Below, piece by piece: positions 53,067-62,055 of a stretch of 64,000 bases of DNA. The stretch is from Burkholderia ambifaria (GTDB lineage: Bacteria > Pseudomonadota > Gammaproteobacteria > Burkholderiales > Burkholderiaceae), in contig NZ_LKPJ01000030.1 of the NCBI RefSeq assembly GCF_001443045.1, positions 1,690-65,689 on the forward strand. The letters run 5' to 3'. Position 1 is the stretch's first letter, and the number at the start of each line of letters is the position of its first letter. The position numbers and the translations under genes were made by a program. The notes under the pieces were generated by a model that saw only the letters and a program-made list of their open reading frames with translations, was not told where the DNA came from and searched no databases.

Positions 53067-54254
53067 TCAGCGCGGCAACGTCCGCAACGACGACGGCCCG
53101 CCCGACAGTGCGATGCGCTTGCCCGTATCGCGTAGCTTGCCGCCTTCCACCGCATACAGCGCGAGCTGCCGCTCGACGTTGAACTGCACGATCACGTGCC
53201 GGCTGTCCGCGGTAAATACGATGCCCTGCGCGGCTTCGCCGCCCGGCACTTCGCTCGTCTGTACCGCACGGCCGTTGCGGATCTCGAACAGCACGACCTT
53301 GCCGAGCTTGTGACGGCCCGGGTTGTCGGGCGTCAGGTTCGAGCCGTCCATCGCCTGCACGGCGATCCACTTCCCGTTCGGCGAGATCGCGACGCCTTCC
53401 GGCAGCGACGGCACCGTGAGGTACTGGGCAGTACGGAACGGCGTGCGCGACACGTCGATCAGCGCGACCGAATCGGCATCGCCCGCGAGCGTGCCGGCAT
53501 AGCCCGGCAGCCCCGCGAGCCCGACGTTGCTGACGACGGCCCAGTGATTGTCGCTCGACACGTCGATCGTGTAGGGCGCAACGCCCGTGCTCAGCCGCGT
53601 GCCGCTGTCGGTCACCTTGCCGTCGTCGACGTTCAGCACCGCGACGCCCTGCTCGTCGCGCAGCGACACGAGTGCATGCTTGCCGTCGTGCGTGAAGCTG
53701 ACCCCGGCGAGCCGCTTCTTGCCGATCTTCAGGTTGCCGTCGAGCGTCACCTGCGCGCCGTCGATCCGCAGAATCGACACGCTGCCGTCGACGTTCGCCA
53801 CCAGCGCGAGCCGGCCGGACCGGTCGATCGCGACTCCCTGCGGGTGTGTGCCGAGTTCGATGCGCGTGATCGCCGGCGGCGAAGCATCGAGGGCCACGAC
53901 CTGCAGGAACGTGTCGTACACGAGCTGCTTCGCGTTCGGGTCGTAACGCGTCGGCGCGCCGACCAGCGCAAGCTTTGCGTCCGGCGTGATCGCGACGGCC
54001 TGCGGCGGCCCCTGGATGCCGTTCTCGACGTCGACCTGAAGCGCGACCTTCGGCGGGAACACGCTCGCATCGAGCAGCGTCAGCGTGTCGGCCGGCGGCG
54101 TTGCGAGAAAGGTATCGCGCCCTTCGACGCGCTGGTACTTGCCGTCGTTGCCGGACACGATCCAGTCGGCCGCGTGCGCGGCGACGGCGGTCGTGGCGAG
54201 CGTGAGCGCGGCGAGCAGGCGGGCGCGACGAAGGCGGAAGGGATTCGAATGCAT
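53067..54254 (-). CDS. secreted YVTN/YncE-like beta-propeller protein
   Basis: 395 residues. The signal peptide is cut after AVAAHA. Blade-type repeats include PPQAVAITPDAKLALVGAPT, HPQGVAIDRSGRLALVANVD, GVSFTHDGKHALVSLRDEQG, VAISPNGKWIAVQAMDGSNL and GIVFTADSRHVIVQFNVERQ. It is probably periplasmic; the function is unknown. ATG 54254 has GGAG 10 nt upstream. It is related in fold, not closely in sequence, to the protein at 49568-50656. Confidence 0.8.
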   Translation of the reverse strand: MHSNPFRLRRARLLAALTLATTAVAAHAADWIVSGNDGKYQRVEGRDTFLATPPADTLTLLDASVFPPKVALQVDVENGIQGPPQAVAITPDAKLALVGAPTRYDPNAKQLVYDTFLQVVALDASPPAITRIELGTHPQGVAIDRSGRLALVANVDGSVSILRIDGAQVTLDGNLKIGKKRLAGVSFTHDGKHALVSLRDEQGVAVLNVDDGKVTDSGTRLSTGVAPYTIDVSSDNHWAVVSNVGLAGLPGYAGTLAGDADSVALIDVSRTPFRTAQYLTVPSLPEGVAISPNGKWIAVQAMDGSNLTPDNPGRHKLGKVVLFEIRNGRAVQTSEVPGGEAAQGIVFTADSRHVIVQFNVERQLALYAVEGGKLRDTGKRIALSGGPSSLRTLPR

Positions 54255-54374
54255 GGCGGTCGGTTCTCCGGATCGGTTGCAGATGCAAGGACTGGCACGA
54301 CCCTGCTGCTCGACGGGTCGATGCAACCGCATGATGCATGAAAGCGCGCGAAGCCGGCGTCTCGCGCCCGCCGC

Positions 54375-55877
54375 TCAGGCCGTGCGCGGGCCCGCGCTGT
54401 CCCACCGGTCCACATCGTCGAGCGGATACACGGGCCGCGAGAGCCGTTCGTAGCCGAACAGCCCGTAGTCCGACCCGGTCACGCCGCGACTGTCGCACTC
54501 GACGAGCGCGGCCGCGATCGGCACGAACACCGGCCTGCAATACATGCGCGACTTCAGCAGCAGGAATCGTGCACGGCGCGGATCGATGCCGACGCTCTCG
54601 AATACGCCGAGATCCCAAGGCTCCTGCGTGCGCTCGGTGACGACCAGCGTCGCCACGCCGATATCGAGCACCGCCGCGCGGCCCATGTACGCGCGCTGGC
54701 CCGTATACGTCGGCCCCGTAATCACGTATTCGCCGTCGGTCATCGCGCGCACGATGCCTGTCGCGCGAAACGGCGTGCGCCGCGCGCCACCATGCGACGG
54801 CATCCGGTTGCCGACCGGCACCGTGACGGTCGCGCCCACGCCCGCGTCGATCAGCGCGGCGACCGCCTCCGGGTCACACAGCGGCCCGCTGACGATCCCG
54901 TCGAGCCCCTGCGCGAGCGCGGCCTCGAGCAGGTCCATCGTGTCGCACGGCCCGCCCGACATGCAGTTGTCGCCGTGATCGAGCATCAGCACCGGGCGGT
55001 CCGCGCCGCGTGCCAGTGCCGCGGCCTGCGCGACCGATTCCGCGAGCGGCGCGCTGCGATACACGAATGCGTCGCGCGCGTCCCAGATCTGCCGGGCGAT
55101 GCGCTCGGCCACCGCGTCGGCCGCCGCACGATCGCCGTCGGCAACCACGACGACGCTGATGCACGGCGCGGGAATATCAGCAAGCGAGAAGCCGGGCAGC
55201 ACCGACACCGCGAGCATCCCGTCGGCCTCGGCCGCGCGCGCGGCTTCCACCGCGCGCCGCATCGCGCCTTCGGCGCTCGCGCTGCGCAGCGTCGACGTCA
55301 TCAGCGGCGGCTGCCGCCACGCGAGCACGGGCCGCGCGCGGCCGTGCAGCCGGTCGAGCAGCACGCGCGCCGCGTGCTCGCCCGTCTCGTACATGTCGAC
55401 GTGCGGATAGGTCTTGAAGCTGACGATCACGTCCGCATGGTCGATCATCTTCTGCGTGACGTTCGCATGCAGGTCGAGCGCGACCGCGATCGGCGCAGCG
55501 GGCAGTGCCGCGCGCACGCGCGCAAGCAGGTCGCCCTCGCCGTCCGCGCTCTGCTCGGCGACCATCGCGCCGTGCAGATCGAGCATCACCGCATCGCAGC
55601 CGGGCGCGGCCGCGACGATCGCATCGCAGATCGCCGCATACGCGTCGGCCGCGACCGGCCCGCTCGGATTCGCGGCCGCCGACACCGGCGTGACGATCGC
55701 CGCACCCTCGCGCGCCGCCGCATCGATGAACGCGGCCATCGCGGTGCGCATCCCGTGATTCGCGCGATACGCGTCGTCGCCCCAGTCGGGGCCGTTGCGG
55801 CCGAACGCGGCGAGCGGCGTCGGCACCGGCGAGAACGTATTCGTCTCGTGGTTCATCCGGGCGATCAGGATTTTCAT
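54375..55877 (-). CDS. M81-family metallohydrolase, MlrC-like
   Basis: 500 residues. The start ILIARMNHETNTFSPVPTPL and the segments DLHGAMVAEQSADGEGDLLA, KTYPHVDMYETGEHAA and LMLDHGDNCMSGGPCDTMDL are typical of MlrC proteins, zinc-dependent hydrolases named for microcystin degradation. Most homologues in non-degraders act on unknown peptides or ureido compounds. Its ATG overlaps the amidohydrolase stop (ATGA). Co-transcription with an amino-acid-type ABC importer suggests a small amide or peptide-like substrate. Confidence 0.85.
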   Translation of the reverse strand: MKILIARMNHETNTFSPVPTPLAAFGRNGPDWGDDAYRANHGMRTAMAAFIDAAAREGAAIVTPVSAAANPSGPVAADAYAAICDAIVAAAPGCDAVMLDLHGAMVAEQSADGEGDLLARVRAALPAAPIAVALDLHANVTQKMIDHADVIVSFKTYPHVDMYETGEHAARVLLDRLHGRARPVLAWRQPPLMTSTLRSASAEGAMRRAVEAARAAEADGMLAVSVLPGFSLADIPAPCISVVVVADGDRAAADAVAERIARQIWDARDAFVYRSAPLAESVAQAAALARGADRPVLMLDHGDNCMSGGPCDTMDLLEAALAQGLDGIVSGPLCDPEAVAALIDAGVGATVTVPVGNRMPSHGGARRTPFRATGIVRAMTDGEYVITGPTYTGQRAYMGRAAVLDIGVATLVVTERTQEPWDLGVFESVGIDPRRARFLLLKSRMYCRPVFVPIAAALVECDSRGVTGSDYGLFGYERLSRPVYPLDDVDRWDSAGPRTA

Positions 55878-57154
55878 CGCGTGCCGCCTTCCGCAATGCC
55901 CGCCGCGCCGAGCATCGCATGCAACAGCACGTTGCAGCCCGCTTCGAGGTGGGCGGGATCGGCGTCCTCGATTTCGTTATGGCTGATCCCGTCCTTGCAC
56001 GGCACGAAGATCATCGCGGTGGGCGCAACGCGTGCGAGATACACCGCGTCGTGGCCCGCACCGCTGATCACGTTCATCGAAGAAAGCCCGAGTGCATTCG
56101 CGCCCGCGCGCACCTGCTCGACGAGTGCCACGTCGAACGGCTGAGGCGGGAAATACACGACCTGCTCGACGTCGATCGGCATGCCGGCAGCAGCACCCAG
56201 ATCAGCGCATGCTGCGCGTAGTTCCGCATCCATCGCCACAAGCGTCGCATCGTCGGCCGCGCGCAAGTCGACGGTCAGCGTCACGCGGCCTGGAATCACG
56301 TTGCGCGAATTCGGGTGTACGTCGACCCAGCCGACCGTGCCGCGTCCGTGCGGTGGATGCGCGCACGCGATGCCGTTTACCGCGCGCACGAGATCGGCCG
56401 CAACCAGCAGCGCATCGCGCCGCAGCGCCATCGGCGTCGGGCCTGCGTGTGCCTCCATCCCGTGTACGGTGACGTCATACCAGCGCTGCCCGAGCGCGCC
56501 CTCGACCACGCCGATCGTCGTGGCGTGCGCCTCCAGTACCGGCCCCTGTTCGATATGCGCTTCGAAGTACGCGCCGACCGGATGCGCGTCGCACACCTCG
56601 CCCGCATAGCCGATCGCCGCCAGCGCATCGCTCACCGATACGCCGTCGCGATCGCGTTGCGCGAGCGCATGGTCGAGCGTGAACGCCCCCGCGAAAACGC
56701 CGGAACCCATCATCACGGGCACGAAGCGCGAACCTTCCTCGTTGGTCCACACGGCGACCTCGAGCGGCGCACGCGTGCGCACACCCGCATCGTCGAGCGT
56801 GCGCAGCACTTCGAGGCCCGCGAGCACGCCGTAGTTGCCGTCGAACTTGCCGCCTGTCGGCTGCGTGTCGATATGGCTGCCCGTCGTCACGGGCGGCAGG
56901 TCGTCGCGTTCGCCTGCCCGTCGCGCGAAGATATTGCCGATCGCATCGATGCGTACCGTGCAGCCGATTTCTTTCGCCCATGCGGCGAACAGGTTGCGTG
57001 CGTCACGATCGCGTTCCGTGAGTGCGAGGCGGCACACGCCCCCCTTGTCGGTCGCGCCGATTCGCGCGAGACGCATCAGGCTGTCCCACAGCCGTGCGCC
57101 GTCGACGCGCAAGCCGGACGCCGCGACGCCCGGTGTCGAATCCTGAACTTGCAT
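55874..57154 (-). CDS. M20-type Zn-dependent amidohydrolase (N-carbamoyl-L-amino acid hydrolase/allantoate amidohydrolase family)
   Basis: 426 residues. Metal-binding motifs are TGSHIDTQPTGGKFDGNYGV, NEEGSRF and HIEQGPVLEA, with the dimerisation-domain motif HGMEAHAGPTPMALRRDALL. The family cleaves N-carbamoyl amino acids, allantoate, ureidoglycolate or beta-ureidopropionate. The exact substrate cannot be told. ATG 57154 follows GAGAGGAA; an ATG at 57205 would overlap livF. It is co-transcribed with mlrC and the liv genes, so it probably processes the imported compound. Confidence 0.88.
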   Translation of the reverse strand: MQVQDSTPGVAASGLRVDGARLWDSLMRLARIGATDKGGVCRLALTERDRDARNLFAAWAKEIGCTVRIDAIGNIFARRAGERDDLPPVTTGSHIDTQPTGGKFDGNYGVLAGLEVLRTLDDAGVRTRAPLEVAVWTNEEGSRFVPVMMGSGVFAGAFTLDHALAQRDRDGVSVSDALAAIGYAGEVCDAHPVGAYFEAHIEQGPVLEAHATTIGVVEGALGQRWYDVTVHGMEAHAGPTPMALRRDALLVAADLVRAVNGIACAHPPHGRGTVGWVDVHPNSRNVIPGRVTLTVDLRAADDATLVAMDAELRAACADLGAAAGMPIDVEQVVYFPPQPFDVALVEQVRAGANALGLSSMNVISGAGHDAVYLARVAPTAMIFVPCKDGISHNEIEDADPAHLEAGCNVLLHAMLGAAGIAEGGTR

Positions 57155-57188
57155 CGGTGGAATTCCTCTCAATGAAAGGGAACGGCGC

Positions 57189-57890
57189 TCACGCAACGCC
57201 GACACCCAGGTAACGGTCCTTCACCTCGTGATCGGCAGCGAACGCCGCGTTGCTGCCTTCGTAGACGATCACGCCCTGTTCGATCACGAAGTGGCGGTCC
57301 GCAAGCTGCGTGCACACTTCGAGGTTCTGCTCGACGAGCAGGATCGCGACGCCGGCCGCCTTGATCTGCTTCAGCTGCTCGACGATCTCCTCGACGATCA
57401 CCGGTGCGAGCCCTTCGACAGGTTCGTCGAGCATCAGCAGCCGCGGGTGGTTCATCAGCGCGCGGCCGATCGCGAGCATCTGCTGCTCGCCGCCCGACAG
57501 CTGCGCGCCACCGTTGCGGCGGCGCTCCTTCAGGCGCGGAAAGATGCGGTAGATATCGTCGAGCTGCCACGGCGAATCGCGGCGCGCGCCGAGCCGCAGG
57601 TTTTCCTCGACCGACAGCAGCCGGAAAATCCCGCGATGCTCGGGCACGAAGCACAGGCCGCGCGCAGCGATCCGGTGCGCGGGCTGCCCGGACACCGGCC
57701 GGCCCGCGAACGTCACCGTGCCGCCGGTCGGCGCGACGACACCCGCGATCGTCTTGAGCGTCGTCGACTTGCCCGCGCCGTTGCGGCCGAGCAGCGTCAC
57801 CGTCTCGCCTTCGTTCACGTTCAGTGAAATACCCTGCAGGACATGGCTCTTGCCGTAGCAGGCGTGAACCTCCTTCACATCGAGCATCAT
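57189..57890 (-). CDS. livF: branched-chain amino acid-type ABC transporter ATPase, LivF
   Basis: 233 residues. Walker A is GRNGAGKST, the signature is LSGGEQQMLAIGRAL, and Walker B is RLLMLDEP. The C-terminus has the LivF-like IVYEGSNAAFAADHEVKDRY. Its ATG (57890) overlaps the livG stop. It powers the importer with LivG. Confidence 0.95.
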   Translation of the reverse strand: MMLDVKEVHACYGKSHVLQGISLNVNEGETVTLLGRNGAGKSTTLKTIAGVVAPTGGTVTFAGRPVSGQPAHRIAARGLCFVPEHRGIFRLLSVEENLRLGARRDSPWQLDDIYRIFPRLKERRRNGGAQLSGGEQQMLAIGRALMNHPRLLMLDEPVEGLAPVIVEEIVEQLKQIKAAGVAILLVEQNLEVCTQLADRHFVIEQGVIVYEGSNAAFAADHEVKDRYLGVGVA

Positions 57891-58654
57891 GCGCGGCCCC
57901 CGGTGATCATGTTGCCGAGATACGCGCTGCGCACGCGCTCGTCGCCGCGAATCGCATCGGGCTTGCCTTCGACCAGCACGCGCCCCTGCTGCATCACCGT
58001 GATCGTGTCCGAGATGTCCATCACGATTCCCATGTTGTGTTCGATCAGCACGACCGTGTAGTCGTCGCGCAAGCCACGGATCAGCGTCTTCATGTCGTCG
58101 AGGTCGTCGATCCCCATGCCCGACGTCGGTTCGTCGAGGAAGATCGCGCGCGGTCGCGCCGCGAGCGCCATCCCGACTTCGAGCCTGCGCTGCTGGCCGT
58201 GCGACAGCACGCCGGCCGCCGTGTCGGCGAAGCGCTGCAGGCCGAGCCGCTCGAGCACGTCGTCGACGATGCCGTCGTGCGCGAGCGCGCCGCGCGGCGG
58301 CGTCCACGGATTCAACGCGCGCCGCGATTCGACACCTTGCGCGGCGACGCGCAGGTTCTCGCGCACGCTCAGGTTCGGAAACAGGCTCGTCACCTGGAAC
58401 GAGCGTGCGATACCGCGCCGCACGCGCTTGTGATCGGGCTCGCGCGACACGTCGTGACCGTCGAACAGGATCGAGCCCGACGTGATCGGCAGTGTGCCCG
58501 TCAGCGTATGGAACAGCGTCGTCTTGCCCGCACCGTTCGGGCCGATCACCGAATGCACGGTGCGCGGCATGATCCGCAGATCGACGCCGCCCAGCGCCGT
58601 GAACTTGCCGTAGCGCTTGACGATGCCGCGCGCTTCGAGAATCGCTTCGCTCAT
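57887..58654 (-). CDS. livG: branched-chain amino acid-type ABC transporter ATPase, LivG
   Basis: 255 residues. Walker A is GPNGAGKTT, the signature is LSHGQQRRLEVGMAL as usual for LivG, and Walker B is RAIFLDEP. The extra loop between strands (ESRRALNPWTPPRG) is typical of this subunit. It overlaps livM and livF by 4 nt each. Confidence 0.95.
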   Translation of the reverse strand: MSEAILEARGIVKRYGKFTALGGVDLRIMPRTVHSVIGPNGAGKTTLFHTLTGTLPITSGSILFDGHDVSREPDHKRVRRGIARSFQVTSLFPNLSVRENLRVAAQGVESRRALNPWTPPRGALAHDGIVDDVLERLGLQRFADTAAGVLSHGQQRRLEVGMALAARPRAIFLDEPTSGMGIDDLDDMKTLIRGLRDDYTVVLIEHNMGIVMDISDTITVMQQGRVLVEGKPDAIRGDERVRSAYLGNMITGGRA

Positions 58655-59694
58655 TGCTGCTCCCTGGCCGCGGCCGCAGTACGATCGGTGCGCCGCAGCG
58701 ATGCCGCGACGCGTTCGCCGAGTCCCCACAACCCCCGCTGCATGAACAGGCTGACCGCGATCAGCACGAGGCCGAGCAACAGCAGCCAGCGCGGCCACAG
58801 CGTCGACAGCCAGTCCGCAAACAGCACGTAGAACGCCGCGCCGAGAACCGACGCGAACAGGTTGCCCGTGCCGCCGATCACCGTCATCACGAGGATCATC
58901 TCGCTCGTGTGATAGTCGATGTTCGACAGCGGCGCGATGCCCGTCATCAATGCGTGCAGCGCACCCGCGAGGCCCGTGACCGCACCCGAGATCACGAACG
59001 CCGCCAGCTTGAAGCGCTGCACGTCGTAGCCGGCCGCCGCCGCGCGCGCCTCGTTGTCGCGGATCGCGAGCAGCGTGCGGCCGAATACCGAGCGCGACAC
59101 GCGCAACAGCAGCCAGAACACGGCAACGAACAGCACGGCGACGAAACCGTAGTAGCGCCACGGCGAATCGAGTGAAACGAGCGGATGCCCGAACGCGGAC
59201 AGCGCGGGGCGCGGGATATCGAGCAGCCCATTGTCGCCGCCCGTGACATCCGGCGTCGTATACGCGAGGAAGTAGAACAGCTGCCCGAACGCGAGCGTCA
59301 GCATCACGAAGTAGGTGCCGCGCTGCCGGATCGAGAACCAGCCGACCAGCGCGGCCGCGACGGCGCCGAGCACGGCGGCCGCGGCGAGCGCGGCGGTCAC
59401 CGATGCGACGCCGTGCGTCAGCACCAGCCCCGCCGCGTAGCTGCCGAGCCCGAAGAAGATGCCCTGCCCGAACGACAGCAGCCCCGTAAGCCCGAGCAGC
59501 AGGTTGCAGCCGAGCGCGGCGAGCGCGAACACCAGCACTTCGGTCGCGAGCGAGCCCGAGCTCAGCGCGACCGGCAGCGCGCACACGACGGCCACCGCGA
59601 GCCAGCCTTCCGGCCGCTGCAGCGCGCCGCGCCACGACCGCGCGAGCCGCGAGGCCGCCGCACCCGGCGGCAGCGATTTCGACGATTCGATCAT
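58651..59694 (-). CDS. livM: branched-chain amino acid-type ABC permease, LivM
   Basis: 347 residues with about eight to ten membrane segments. LivM features are LGCNLLLGLTGLLSFGQGIF and the EAA-like loop GRTLLAIRDNEARAAAAGYD. It pairs with LivH. Overlaps of 4 nt on both sides show tight translational coupling. Confidence 0.94.
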   Translation of the reverse strand: MIESSKSLPPGAAASRLARSWRGALQRPEGWLAVAVVCALPVALSSGSLATEVLVFALAALGCNLLLGLTGLLSFGQGIFFGLGSYAAGLVLTHGVASVTAALAAAAVLGAVAAALVGWFSIRQRGTYFVMLTLAFGQLFYFLAYTTPDVTGGDNGLLDIPRPALSAFGHPLVSLDSPWRYYGFVAVLFVAVFWLLLRVSRSVFGRTLLAIRDNEARAAAAGYDVQRFKLAAFVISGAVTGLAGALHALMTGIAPLSNIDYHTSEMILVMTVIGGTGNLFASVLGAAFYVLFADWLSTLWPRWLLLLGLVLIAVSLFMQRGLWGLGERVAASLRRTDRTAAAAREQQ

Positions 59695-60551
59695 GCAGCC
59701 CTCCCCAGCAAACCGTTCGGACGCAGCAGCAGCACGGCGGCCATCGCGACATAGATCATCAGTCGCGCGCCTTCCGGCCACAGCGTGCTCATCAGGCTCT
59801 GCACGATGCCGACCAGCAGCCCGCCGACCAGCGCCCCGAGAAAATTCCCCATCCCGCCGACGACGACCACGACGAACGCGACACCGAGCGCCTCGATCCC
59901 CATGAACGGATCGACGCCGCGAATCGGCGCGGCCAGCACGCCCGCGAGCGCGGCCGTCGCCGCGCCGAGCGCGAACACGAGGCTGAACACGCGCGTCACG
60001 TTGATGCCGAGCAGCGACACCATTTCCGACGATTCGCTGCCCGCACGCACCGTGCTGCCGAGCCGCGTGCCTTCGAGCACCCACCACAGCAGTGCGGCCA
60101 GCACGGCCGTGAAACCGATCACGAACAGCCGGTATTTCGGATAGACGAAACCGCCCCAGATCACGACGCCGCTCAGTGCATCGGGCGGCGACACGTTGTC
60201 GCCGAGCGGGCCCCACGCGAGAATCGCGCACTCCTGCAGTACGAGTGCGAGACCGACCGTCGCGAGGATGTGGAACTCGTGCTGCTGTGCATAGACATGA
60301 CGCAGCACGAGCTTTTCGACGATCCACGCGAACGCGCCGACGACGAACGGCACGATGGCGAGTGCGACCCAGAAATTCGCCGACCATTGCAGCGCCTGGT
60401 AGCACAGGTACGCGCCGAGCAGGTAAAACGCGCCGTGCGCGAAATTCACGAAGCGCAGCAGGCCGAACACGATCGACAGGCCGACGGCGAGAAGGAAGTA
60501 CAGCATGCCCACGCCGATGCCGTTGACGATCTGCAGCAGATAGACGTTCAT
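59691..60551 (-). CDS. livH: branched-chain amino acid-type ABC permease, LivH
   Basis: 286 residues. LivH features are LLQIVNGIGVGMLYFLLAVG, SIVFGLLRFVNFAHGAFYLL and GGMGNFLGALVGGLLVGIVQ. It starts at ATG 60551, 67 nt after the binding-protein gene, with GGAAG upstream. Confidence 0.94.
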   Translation of the reverse strand: MNVYLLQIVNGIGVGMLYFLLAVGLSIVFGLLRFVNFAHGAFYLLGAYLCYQALQWSANFWVALAIVPFVVGAFAWIVEKLVLRHVYAQQHEFHILATVGLALVLQECAILAWGPLGDNVSPPDALSGVVIWGGFVYPKYRLFVIGFTAVLAALLWWVLEGTRLGSTVRAGSESSEMVSLLGINVTRVFSLVFALGAATAALAGVLAAPIRGVDPFMGIEALGVAFVVVVVGGMGNFLGALVGGLLVGIVQSLMSTLWPEGARLMIYVAMAAVLLLRPNGLLGRAA

Positions 60552-60618
60552 GGCTTCCGTATCGGAAAGGAGGGAAACGGACGTCCGCCGCGCATCGGCC
60601 GCGGACGCGCCCATCGCG

Positions 60619-61827
60619 TTACGCGAGCTTGCACCCCGTCTTCTCGACGGGCAGGAACGATTGCCCCGAGCTGACGATGTCCGCGTAGTCGTCCGCGTTC
60701 TTCATCCGACTTTTCGGCTTGCCCTTCAGCAGGTAGTAGTTCTTCAGCACCTGGTGGTCACCCTTGCGGATTTCCTCGGAGCCGGTAAGCCCGTCGTACT
60801 TCATCCCTTCCATCGCGGCAACGACCTTCTTCGGGTCCGCGGTGCCGGCCTTCACCATCGCATCCAGCAGGATCTTCGAGCAGATGTACGAACCCGCGAG
60901 GCTGTAGTTCGGGTTCGCCTTGAACGTGGCGTTCGCGCGCTTCACGAGGTCGCGGTTCAGCGGCGAATCGATGCCGTGCCAGTACTGCGCGCCGAAATAC
61001 ACGCCGTCGCAGATGTCGGGCCCGAGCGCCTCGAACTGTTCGAGGCCCGATGCCCACGCGAGCAGGATCGTGCAGTTGCGCTTCATCCCGAAGCTCACGG
61101 CCTGGCGCAGCGTGTCCGACGACTGCGAACCGAAGTTCAGGATCAGCAGCACGTCGGGCTGCGCGGCGACCGCATTGGTCAGATAGCCGCTGAATTCCTT
61201 CTCGGCGAGCGAGTGATAGCTGTTGCCGACGTGCTCGATGCCCTTTTCCTTGAAGATTGCCTTCGCGGCCGACAGCAGCCCGTCGCCGAACACGTACTGC
61301 GGCGTGATCGTGTACCAGCGCTTCGCCTTCGGCAGCATGCCGATCAGCGGCCGCACCGTCTGCTCGATCGCGCCGAAGGTCGGCACCGACCAGCGGAACG
61401 TCGCGTCGTTGCAGTCCTTGCCGGTGATCTCGTCGGCGCCGGCCGTCGTGATGAACACGCCGCCCGCCTTTTGCACTTCCTTGCCCATCGCGAGCGATTC
61501 GGACGACAAGATGCCGCCCGCGAAGAAACGCACGCCCTTCTGCTGCGCAATCTCCTGCACGCGCCGCACGGCCGTCGCGGGCTTGCCCTCGGTATCGAGC
61601 GCCGTATACGCGAGCGGCGCGCCGAGCACCTTGCCGTATTGCTTGACGACGAGCTGCATGCCGAGATCGGCGTACTTGCCGTTGGCAGCGAACGGCCCGG
61701 ACATCGGCACCGGGCACGCCAGCTGGATGGATGAACCCTGCGCGAACGCGGCACGGGACGACATGCTGCCGAGCGCGCCCGGCACGGCCGACAGCGCGGC
61801 CAGTTTCAACAGTTCTCGGCGATTCAA
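60619..61827 (-). CDS. livK: branched-chain amino acid-type ABC substrate-binding protein (Tat-exported)
   Basis: 402 residues. The TTG at 61827 has AGGAG 7 nt upstream and gives a twin-arginine leader (NRRELLKLAALSAVP). The peripheral-binding fold begins SSIQLACPVPMSGPFAANGK and includes GGILSSESLAMGKEVQKAGG. Closest relatives bind urea, amides or amino acids; the short insert ITTAGADEITGKDCNDATFR is seen in such proteins. It is the first gene of the operon with the two hydrolases, divergent from a GntR gene across a palindrome. Confidence 0.9.
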   Translation of the reverse strand: MNRRELLKLAALSAVPGALGSMSSRAAFAQGSSIQLACPVPMSGPFAANGKYADLGMQLVVKQYGKVLGAPLAYTALDTEGKPATAVRRVQEIAQQKGVRFFAGGILSSESLAMGKEVQKAGGVFITTAGADEITGKDCNDATFRWSVPTFGAIEQTVRPLIGMLPKAKRWYTITPQYVFGDGLLSAAKAIFKEKGIEHVGNSYHSLAEKEFSGYLTNAVAAQPDVLLILNFGSQSSDTLRQAVSFGMKRNCTILLAWASGLEQFEALGPDICDGVYFGAQYWHGIDSPLNRDLVKRANATFKANPNYSLAGSYICSKILLDAMVKAGTADPKKVVAAMEGMKYDGLTGSEEIRKGDHQVLKNYYLLKGKPKSRMKNADDYADIVSSGQSFLPVEKTGCKLA

Positions 61828-61916
61828 GTTGACGCTCCTGATAAAGGGGACACACGCGATGCGACCGACTGCCAAACCGTGCCCACGCCCTGCAGGATGC
61901 GCGCCGCCGGTTGATC

Positions 61917-61936
61917 CTATTTATCATGATAAATAG
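61917..61936. promoter_or_regulatory. perfect 20-bp palindromic operator
   Basis: CTATTTATCATGATAAATAG reads the same on both strands. It lies in the 228-bp divergent region, 90 nt from the livK start and 120 nt from the gntR start. It is the evident binding site for the FadR-type regulator beside it. Confidence 0.8.
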
Positions 61937-62055
61937 AATGAACCTGATGCTAGAGTTGATCAAAATTGGTGTCAATCAGGCAAAATTCCGTACCCTGCGC
62001 CGGAACGGATCGTCGACGATGACGGGGCGCGCAGTCAGACAAAGGAGTCTTCAAG

